Assembly: GCF_037176765.1 (NCBI RefSeq)
Contig: NC_090034.1
Location: forward strand, 24,559,375 to 24,623,374
Reading direction: 5' to 3'
Source of the DNA: Anolis sagrei
Taxonomy: Eukaryota; Chordata; Lepidosauria; Squamata; Anolidae
Length of the DNA stretch: 64,000 nucleotides
The position numbers were made by a program, and so were the translations under genes. Below, in pieces: positions 61,943-64,000 of this stretch (its first letter is position 1; the number at the start of each line of letters is the position of its first letter). The notes under the pieces are model-generated. The model worked only from the letters and a program-made list of their open reading frames with translations, searched no databases and was not told where the DNA came from.

Positions 61943-62565
61943 ATAATAATAATATATTGTAATAATGTAATATATTGAAGTAATATATATATTTGAATAA
62001 GATATTGTAAATGTATATACACAATGTATTGTAATATATATGCACACCTCAGTCATAATAATGCAATCATAATATATACCTTTACTTTTAATATATATAT
62101 AATACAGGATATTAGTATTAATAGATTGTATCACAATATGTCATAATAATGCAATTATATATATAGTAATAATAATATATTGGAATATATACATATAATA
62201 CAGTAATAATATATTATAACATATATATAATATAGCAATAATATAGTGTCAAAGTAATATAAACCTAATTTAGTAGTAATAGTACAGTAACAATAATGTA
62301 TTACAATAATATACTAACAATATCATGCATATATAGATCTAGGTTAGGCCTGGGCCAATTTGGGCCCTCCAGGTGTTTTGGACTCCAACTCCCACAATTC
62401 CTAACAGCCTACTGTTAGGAATTGTGGGAGTTGGAGTCCAAAACAGCTGGAGGGAAGGCCCAAGTAGGCTCAGGCTTAGACTGTGGGGAGGCCCCCTTCC
62501 CTCAGAGCTGGCGCTACCCCGACAGAAAGGCCTACCTTGCCCTTCTCCTCCCGGGCGCCCTCCAT
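28770..62565 (-). CDS. PDXDC1: PDXDC1, pyridoxal-dependent decarboxylase domain-containing 1
   Basis: 23 coding exons in gene order: 62565-62536, 50892-50819, 49510-49445, 48304-48221, 48110-47964, 46996-46807, 46254-46186, 46094-46016, 44808-44724, 42704-42656, 40719-40618, 39595-39470, 39173-39123, 38243-38180, 37491-37409, 36193-36088, 34610-34439, 32787-32681, 32042-31921, 31534-31442, 31353-31257, 29800-29696, 29029-28770. They total 2361 nt, 786 residues plus stop, close to the 788 I recall for human; all phases agree. The fold is that of group II PLP decarboxylases (about 100-410: [66 protein letters not shown]), then a family-specific region with [12 protein letters not shown] and [16 protein letters not shown], and a Ser/Pro-rich tail. 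The usual His-Lys that binds PLP reads Gly-Pro here. Reaction and substrate are not established. Confidence 0.95.
29464..29592. repeat. AAT and ATT microsatellites in hairpin arrangement
   Basis: An AAT run (about 29475-29509) and an ATT run (about 29520-29592) flank the decamer GTCTTGCTTT (29511-29520), whose exact inverse AAAGCAAGAC is at 29464-29473. It lies about 100 bp downstream, in gene sense, of PDXDC1 exon 22. Confidence 0.9.
29938..30484 (+). mobile_element. PLE 3' fragment
   Basis: Starts in the C-terminal coding ([20 protein letters not shown]) and runs through the 3' region to the pseudo-LTR end at GAAAGCCTTCGACAACAC. The coding part stays open to a stop at 30139. 5'-truncated copy in PDXDC1 intron 21, antisense to the gene. 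Confidence 0.88.
30396..30430 (+). ncRNA. hammerhead-like motif in PLE fragment
   Basis: CUGAGGA, stem ACCUGC / GUGGGU (two G-U pairs), loop CAUAGAU, then AAAACAUC. Stem kept, G12 changed to A. Confidence 0.6.
30600..30745 (-). mobile_element. possible CR1-like endonuclease remnant
   Basis: On the - strand it encodes [20 protein letters not shown] followed by [10 protein letters not shown], similar to GYNLFHRNRTKGRGGGVALY of the CR1 ORF2 at 2137-3324. The flanks to about 31000 are not assigned; a poly-G run is at 30850-30863. Confidence 0.45.
32108..32436 (-). mobile_element. PLE 3' end fragment (pseudo-LTR)
   Basis: Contains the pseudo-LTR and part of the 3' region only. Candidate target duplication TCAGATAT at 32100-32107 and 32437-32444. 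Same strand as PDXDC1, in intron 18. Confidence 0.85.
32196..32230 (-). ncRNA. hammerhead-like motif in PLE fragment
   Basis: CUGAGGA, stem GUCUGC / GCAGGC, loop CAUAGAU, then AAAACGUC. Stem kept by different pairs than at 19467; G12 changed to A. Confidence 0.65.
32446..32523. mobile_element. perfect 78-bp palindromic mariner-type MITE
   Basis: Two 39-bp arms, CAGGGTTAGTCAAAATGCAT... and its exact inverse, meet without a spacer at 32484/32485. It is flanked by TA on both sides (32444-32445, 32524-32525), as expected for Tc1/mariner insertion. No mismatch between arms. Confidence 0.92.
32950..33695 (-). mobile_element. SINE with L2-like tail, interrupted by another SINE
   Basis: Tail at 32950-33094 (TTTATATTCCACCCTTCTCA...CATTCAATGCC) and body plus head at 33355-33695 (CTAGGTGGGCAGTGAGCTGG...TTCAAACTGCCAACC). 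Interrupted by the SINE at 33095-33354. Confidence 0.75.
33095..33354 (-). mobile_element. tRNA-headed SINE, CTGACACGA-tail family
   Basis: Flanked by AGATAGAGGT (33085-33094 and 33355-33364). In - sense: head GGAGCCCCTGGTGGTGCAGT, B-box-like GAGGTTCAAGTC, body with GAAGCCTCCCACAGG, tail CTTGCAGTTTCTCAAGTC...CTGACATGG. Same head as the Sauria-type SINE but a different body and tail. Confidence 0.88.
33813..33947. mobile_element. hairpin MITE (CAGGCATGG family)
   Basis: Arms GGCATGGGCAAACTTTGGCC and its inverse, about 60 bp each, with a short spacer at about 33876-33884. Flanks TTGTAGAG and TTGTAACC look like a decayed 8-bp duplication. Confidence 0.8.
34140..34345 (+). mobile_element. CR1 LINE internal fragment
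   Basis: Encodes degraded CR1 ORF2 C-terminus: [17 protein letters not shown] and [17 protein letters not shown], matching [16 protein letters not shown] at 497-844. Lies about 95 bp downstream, in gene sense, of PDXDC1 exon 17. Confidence 0.75.
34780..35495 (+). mobile_element. R4-type LINE 3' part with restriction-like endonuclease
   Basis: From 35015 an open frame of 128 codons encodes [20 protein letters not shown], then [20 protein letters not shown], the PD...(E/V)xK...D layout of the restriction-like endonuclease of R2/R4-group LINEs, and [20 protein letters not shown]. Upstream, a degraded frame ([11 protein letters not shown] region in another frame) holds the linker. An ATA run (34792-34832) sits at the left edge and AAT repeats at the right. 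Confidence 0.75.
35500..35895 (-). mobile_element. SINE with L2-like tail
   Basis: Tail TTATTTATTTATATTCTGCC at the left, CATTCAATGCC, CCATAGACACTTCTTG, then TAGGTTGGCAGGAGTTGGAG and the head near 35890. Inserted at the 3' AAT tail of the R4-type LINE. Confidence 0.7.
36266..36583. mobile_element. Tc1/mariner-like non-autonomous element
   Basis: Left end GGCAGTCCTCAACTGACG and right end GTTGAAGACTACCTG are inverted relatives and TA lies on both outer sides. About 318 bp, no coding. Resembles Tigger-type ends. Confidence 0.6.
36945..37060 (-). mobile_element. L2-type 3' tail remnant
   Basis: TTTATACCCTGCTTTTTCTC...AGACTCAAAGCTGCTTACAG is an L2-type 3' end in reverse. 5'-truncated. Confidence 0.55.
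37640..37890 (+). mobile_element. L2-type 3' tail with AAT/ATC repeats
   Basis: TGCTGTAACCTGCATCAAGC...GGTGGGTAAGATATAAAATT is the common LINE 3' end, followed by AAT and ATC runs. Before it is A/T-rich 3' UTR-like sequence with three similar TTTTAATATGTRTTTTATAG blocks. Confidence 0.5.
38619..38869. mobile_element. 5'-inverted SINE (twin-priming product)
   Basis: Same family as 33095-33354. The head and body lie on the - strand (38813 back to 38619), while the tail CAGAAGCAACTTGCAGTTTC...CTGACGCG plus poly-A lies on the + strand at 38814-38869, directly joined to the head. The breakpoint region CAGAAGC occurs at both joints. Confidence 0.85.
40380..40440. mobile_element. half copy of hairpin MITE
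   Basis: TGTTAGGAATTGTGAGAG...AAAACACCTGG...GTCCATGCCTG matches the right arm of 27401-27601. Confidence 0.65.
40618..40719 (-). CDS. PDXDC1: PDXDC1 coding exon 11 (PLP-lysine region)
   Basis: Encodes residues 292-325: [19 protein letters not shown] and [15 protein letters not shown]. In catalytic group II decarboxylases this block reads DS...PHKW with the Schiff-base Lys; here residues 304-305 are Gly-Pro before Trp. Confidence 0.93.
41131..41603 (+). mobile_element. tRNA-derived SINE with L2-like tail, full length
   Basis: The head has a clear A box (TGGCGCAGCTGGCTGAG, about 41142-41158) and B box (GGTCATGAGTTCGAAGCC, 41191-41208). The body has CAGCAAAGCATTCCAGGGG. The tail CTGTAATCCGCCCTGAGTCT...GGGCGGAATATAAAAGC plus AAAT runs resembles L2 3' ends. 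About 470 bp, in PDXDC1 intron 10, antisense. Confidence 0.85.
41827..42102 (-). mobile_element. Sauria-type SINE
   Basis: Tail AAAGGTTTCCCCTGACATTA at the left, head (reverse of CCCTGGTGGTGCAGC) at the right. Slightly shortened in the middle compared with 8078-8388. Confidence 0.85.
43150..43970 (-). mobile_element. unclassified interspersed element, copy 2
   Basis: Reverse-orientation match of 15950-16680: GCATTCGGGCCAAAAGGCAT at the left end, GATTTGGGTCCAACTCT at the right. It has an extra piece near 43200-43250 and a TC run at 43852-43870. No coding. Confidence 0.65.
44900..45035 (+). mobile_element. L2-type 3' tail
   Basis: ATAAGCCGCTCTGAATCCCC...GGGTGAGAAGAACAGGGATG...AAATAAAT is an L2-like 3' end. 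Confidence 0.6.
45237..45271 (-). ncRNA. hammerhead-like motif, PLE copy (left)
   Basis: CUGAGGA, stem GCCCAC / GUGGGU, loop CAUAGAU, then GAAACAUC. G12 is kept. Two pairs of the stem differ from 19467-19501 on both sides. Confidence 0.68.
45611..45645 (+). ncRNA. hammerhead-like motif, PLE copy (right)
   Basis: CUGAGGA, stem GCCCGC / GUGAGU with one mismatch, loop CAUAGAU, then GAAAUGUC. G12 is kept. Confidence 0.6.
47350..47640 (+). mobile_element. Sauria-type SINE
   Basis: Starts TCCCTGGTGGAACAGCAGG, B-box-like TGGTTTGAATC, body AAACATGCAAATCTGAGTAG, tail GTCAGACACAACTAGACTTA and AACCTTTACC. In PDXDC1 intron 5, antisense. Confidence 0.88.
48480..49440 (-). other. PDXDC1 intron 3, no element seen
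   Basis: Unique-looking sequence between exons 4 and 3. I see nothing I can name. Confidence 0.4.
49511..50818 (-). other. PDXDC1 intron 2, no element seen
   Basis: About 1.3 kb without a recognisable repeat, unusually clean for this window. Confidence 0.4.
51578..53045 (+). mobile_element. 5'-truncated, decayed L2 LINE
   Basis: Starts in the RT at the [15 protein letters not shown]-equivalent block and runs to the 3' end CCTTGAGTCACCTTCGGGTT plus AAAT units. Several frame breaks; older than the L2 at 56320-60262. In PDXDC1 intron 1. Confidence 0.85.
53046..53946. other. PDXDC1 intron 1 stretch, no call
   Basis: No recognisable element or exon. A TTTG run is at about 53595-53606. Confidence 0.35.
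53947..54897 (-). mobile_element. 5'-truncated L2 LINE
   Basis: On the - strand it encodes [20 protein letters not shown] and [20 protein letters not shown] (54895-54554), then the 3' end with an AAAT tail at 53947-53980. Confidence 0.85.
54898..55594. other. PDXDC1 intron 1 stretch, no call
   Basis: Nothing I can name. Confidence 0.35.
55595..55632. repeat. AAT microsatellite
   Basis: About 12 uninterrupted AAT units next to the CR1 fragment. Confidence 0.95.
55645..56165 (-). mobile_element. CR1 LINE internal fragment
   Basis: Encodes [20 protein letters not shown] and [20 protein letters not shown], matching AKTNKMKFNSDKCKILHFGR of the CR1 at 930-1664. Both ends are truncated and the frame is partly broken. 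Confidence 0.8.
56315..56974 (+). CDS. possible L2 ORF1 protein
   Basis: 219 codons ending 65 nt before ORF2. The first half is mixed helical ([20 protein letters not shown]), the second half is rich in Ser and Pro. I do not recognise a domain. Its position and open frame suggest a LINE ORF1, but the first codons may belong to flanking DNA. Confidence 0.5.
   Translation: MCSIYKWTLQKVLQLYFLNRTQDQHLLTDNFAVDIADLMINRGRWTSRRAVCDSLAQILGKRPRDIRLEAITWLRRDYQSPDRSSRLLITPEDNRWLGELMTMQSCLKKWGITIRRVVVDPFIRPLFDTGVPSRSVPSGPRENSTDSSPVRAPPPGLYQFETPSAPVVPLQSATHSRPRTLPLFSPLSSFADSPSTPSSEASLSNTQGRLYSSLTSSES
56320..60262 (+). mobile_element. L2 LINE with open ORF2, probably young
   Basis: Antisense to PDXDC1 in its 11.6-kb first intron. 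A possible ORF1 (56315-56974), a GC-rich spacer with poly-G (57000-57012), the whole ORF2 (57040-59976), and a 3' UTR ending GTTGTAAGCCGCATCAAATC...GGGGTACAAATAAAG and an AAT run. The 5' limit is uncertain. Confidence 0.88.
57040..59976 (+). CDS. L2 ORF2: endonuclease and reverse transcriptase
   Basis: 978 codons, uninterrupted. Endonuclease (about 38-250): [39 protein letters not shown] and SWSDHYLV, with all catalytic positions present. [51 protein letters not shown] (motif A, about 612), [18 protein letters not shown] (motif B), and [12 protein letters not shown] (motif C with both Asp, about 697-703). The C-terminal domain includes [15 protein letters not shown] and [15 protein letters not shown]. 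Performs target-primed reverse transcription and probably mobilises SINEs with L2-like tails. Whether it is expressed is not visible. Confidence 0.93.
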   Translation: MWGRRFIGHQHPREKRNRVLATLEKVGSGRRHGSPLGLKVLLINARSVNGKTSAIQDLILDERADLACITETWLDELGGVNLTQLCPPGFGVHQQARQGGRGGGVAVVFRQSIAVTRCAVPQASGFECVHLRVGNRDSLGFLLVYRPPSDPVVSLSELAEVVSNSALVSQRLVVLGDFNIHAETSLSGATQDFMAAMTTIGLSQIISGPTHQAGHTLDLVFVADSGMIRVEEQNILPVSWSDHYLVSFRLTATPNLRRGGGQIKMVRPRRLIDPDGFLRNLGVLPAMEPGDPVDVLVDLYNKEMSRAINTIAPECPISLRHDRPSPWFTEELAVMKHTRRRLERKWRRSRDVSDQARARASLRAYSVAIRVARESFTTTRIASAANRSSELFRVVGELLHPPVVEEISDDPAARCCDFAHHFAGKVAQIRLELDSNFIAVPGEVTEASACQILWDSFRLVLPETVEEVLGAVKVTTSALDPCPSWLIKSAKEGLVDWFVLIINASLEQGIFLSNLKQAVVRPLLKKSSLDSTVLNNYSPISNLPFLGKVLERVVALQLQGFLDDINYLDQAQSGFRPGHGTETALVALVDDLRRGLDRGSVTLLVLLDISAAFDTIDHGILLGRLSGMGLRGSVLSWLRSFLEGRTQMVKLGDTCSDPWPLTCGVPQGSILSPMLFNIYMKPLGEVIRSFGVGCHLYADDTQLYYSFPPNSKEASRVLDECLAAVSIWMRTNKLKINPDKTEVLLVDRKPDRGIGWQPVLDGVTLPLKPQVRSLGVLLDSSLTLEAQASAVAGRAFAQLRLVRQLRPYLAKADLAGVVHALVTSRLDYCNALYVGLPLKTARKLQLVQRAAARMLTGTHYRERSTLLFKELHWLPFIFRAQFKVQVLTYKALNSLGPPYLRDRIAVYEPTRSLRSSGETLLVIPPASQARLVGTRDRAFSVVAPRLWNALPKDLKQAPTLAVFRKNLKTWLFQCAFSD
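60345..60670 (+). repeat. units of the 137-bp family
   Basis: Begins AGCTTAGGTATCCAGTGATG, contains GTGCCAAGTTTGATCCAGAT and a TGGCGGAAGTTACAGCGCTC-like block, and ends in ATAC repeats. A second start (AGCTTAGGTATCCAACATAT) follows at about 60682. Confidence 0.6.
60784..61441 (+). mobile_element. 5'-truncated L1 LINE
   Basis: Encodes [20 protein letters not shown], matching the C-terminal Cys/His block (HMWWEC) of L1 ORF2, then a 3' UTR with poly-G (61288-61297) and an A-rich end. Directly follows a poly-C run at 60750-60763. Confidence 0.7.
61442..61720 (+). repeat. unit of the 137-bp family
   Basis: AGCTTAGGACCCGGCAATGC then TCAAAGTTGGTCATGTTGGG...TGATTGTGGGTGCACAGTAACTCC-like blocks. Ends at a TG/TA run. 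Confidence 0.6.
61721..62340. repeat. A/T-rich low-complexity tract
   Basis: Long ATATAT and TAATAATAT runs, including an AT run at about 61906-61938. Some arms are self-complementary. No coding. Confidence 0.8.
62346..62477. mobile_element. hairpin MITE (CAGGCATGG family)
   Basis: Two arms of about 60 bp (TTTTGGACTCCAACTCCCAC and its inverse) around a very short spacer at 62409-62412. It ends about 60 bp past the exon 1 donor of PDXDC1. Confidence 0.8.
62536..62565 (-). CDS. PDXDC1: PDXDC1 coding exon 1
   Basis: Ten codons, [10 protein letters not shown], with donor AAG|GTAGGC, phase 0 onto exon 2 ([11 protein letters not shown]). The human N-terminus is weakly similar. Exon 2 itself starts with ATG, so initiation there is an alternative. 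Confidence 0.75.
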
Positions 62566-63080
62566 GGCCTGCCTCCTCCTCGAGGACTTCCGCCTTCCTC
62601 ACCCGGCTCCACGTTGGCAGCGCTGACGGAAGAGAACTGGCGCGCTCGCCTAGGAAACAACTCCGAGGGAGGATTTACGGCCCTCGCAGGCTTCCGTAGC
62701 AGCTCCTGTCAGGAAAGGAAGAAAAAAAAAAAGCACTGGCGCGTTCACCTAGGAAACAACGCGGCAAAGACTTTGAGGCCCTCTCAAGCTTCCGTAGCTG
62801 ATTTGATAAGCAGGTGCTTCAGAACGGATTGGGAGGAATGTACCAAAATTTTAAAAAGGGGACACCTCTCCCCCAATTCCAATTTTTACAGAATTAGAAG
62901 AGCCCACTAATGACAGGAGAGTTTCTTGCGGTGGTTGTTGTTTTGGTCGATCACTGTCAAATCCCCGGAGCGTGCCCTGAGCGCCCCTCACCACTTGGTA
63001 CATTCCTCAAATCTCGGGAGGCGGGCTGGCAGCGTACTGCGCCTGCGCGTGGGGCAGCCAAGAGAGTCGCGTTTCAGGTG
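62566..63080 (-). promoter_or_regulatory. PDXDC1 promoter and 5' UTR region
   Basis: GC-rich, CpG-containing DNA upstream of the start codon, no TATA box. An NRF1-like site TGCGCCTGCGCG is at 63038-63049. Two similar blocks (GGCGCGCTCGCCTAGGAAAC at about 62639 and GGCGCGTTCACCTAGGAAAC at about 62737, about 98 bp apart) form an imperfect duplication. The transcription start is not known. Confidence 0.6.
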
Positions 63081-63108
63081 TAGGATTGAGGCCATCCTGT
63101 GGTTAAGT

Positions 63109-64000
63109 GTTGTCGAAGGCTTTCGTGGCCGGAATCACTTGGGTGCTGTGAGTTTTCCGGGCTGTCTGGCCATGTTCCAGCAACAGTCTCTCCTGACGTT
63201 TTGCCTAGGCATCCTCAGAGGTTGTGAGGTCTACTCTCGTACTGGAAACTAGACAAGTGAAGTTTATATATCTGTGGAATCATGTCCAAGGTGGGAGAAA
63301 GAACTCTTGTCTGCTTGAAGCAAGTGTGAATGTTGCAACTGGCCACCTTGATTAGCATTTAATGGCCTTGCAGCTTCAAAGCCTGGCTGGTTGCTGCCTG
63401 GGGGAATCCTTTATTGGGAGGTGTTTGCTGAATCTTGTCTGAAATTCCCGTTTTTTTTAGTATTGCTGTCCAACACTCACCTCCTCCAAGGTGAACTGAA
63501 CCACCTAAACTGGGCACTACAGGCCAATGGATACTCCACCAGAGACATCAGAAGAGTTGCAATACCAAGATGAACCCATGGGAGTAAAGACAAAGATCCA
63601 CCCAGAGGAAAAGTTTTCTTACCATACATCAAGGAAGCCAATGACTGCATAGGGAAGCTGATGAATAAACACAACCTAAAAACTATCTCCAGTCCCAATA
63701 AGAAAATCCAACAAATGCCACGTTCAGCAAAGGACACAAGGGGGATCCTCTCACCTCTGCAGGAGTCTACCATATATCATGCAGCTGTGGACAAGTCTAC
63801 ATAGGGACCACCAGACACTGTGATGAAACACCTATCAAGGAACATGAAAGGCACTGCAGACTAATTCAAGCAGAGAAGACAGCCATAGCAGAGCATTTGA
63901 TGAACTAATCTGGATACCCCATATCATCTGAGAACACAGAAATGCTGGACCACTCAAACAACCACCATGTCAGACTACACAGAGAAGCCACTGAAATCCT
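63109..64000 (+). mobile_element. PLE copy with inverted 5' repeat, runs off the window
   Basis: The left part (63109 to about 63470) is pseudo-LTR and 3' region on the - strand. From about 63475 the C-terminal coding region follows on the + strand (QGELNHLNWALQANGYSTRD, GKVFLPYIK, ALLIGTT-equivalent part), clearly degraded. The 3' end is outside the window. Confidence 0.85.
63195..63218 (-). ncRNA. shortened hammerhead-like motif in PLE copy
   Basis: CUGAGGA, a short stem GCC / GGC with the usual loop deleted, then AAAACGUC. Probably inactive. Confidence 0.5.

Overview
The window reads as lizard (squamate) nuclear DNA. It has a low coding density, two vertebrate host genes with many small exons, and a repeat population typical of squamates: CR1, L2, L1 and R4-type LINEs, Penelope-like elements, several tRNA-headed SINE families with a BovB-like or L2-like tail, hAT- and mariner-type non-autonomous transposons, and AAT/ATT microsatellites.

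Two complete host genes lie tail to tail. NTAN1 (protein N-terminal asparagine amidohydrolase, 10 coding exons, 310 codons) runs on the + strand from 6720 to 22773. PDXDC1 (pyridoxal-dependent decarboxylase domain-containing protein, 23 coding exons, 786 codons) runs on the - strand from 62565 down to 28770, with a first intron of 11.6 kb. I assembled both exon by exon from splice sites, reading phase and remembered vertebrate protein sequence; every junction keeps phase. The two genes are neighbours in the same tail-to-tail arrangement in mammals, as I recall, so this is conserved microsynteny. They are separate housekeeping-type genes: NTAN1 deamidates N-terminal Asn for the N-degron pathway, while PDXDC1 is a poorly understood member of the PLP-decarboxylase fold. 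Each starts in a GC-rich, TATA-less region (about 6540-6719 and 62566-63080).

Layout. 1-6500: intergenic repeats, with a nearly full-length CR1 on the - strand and a hAT-type element sitting in an L2 fragment. 6540-22773: NTAN1, whose last intron holds a Penelope-like element with an open 806-codon frame. 22774-26090: 3' flanks with hAT-type copies. 26091-62565: PDXDC1, whose introns hold several dozen repeats, including an L2 LINE with an open 978-codon ORF2 in intron 1. 63109-64000: another Penelope-like copy just upstream of the PDXDC1 promoter, running off the window.

The most interesting signal is in the Penelope-like elements. Every copy here that retains the flanking repeat carries a compact hammerhead-ribozyme-like core (CUGAGGA, a six-pair stem with a constant CAUAGAU loop in full-length copies, then GAAAC and GUC). 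Its stem shows compensatory changes between copies. Minimal, probably dimeric hammerheads are known from metazoan Penelope-like elements in general; here the whole element, its two 177-bp repeats (2 differences) and its 13-bp target duplication can all be read directly.
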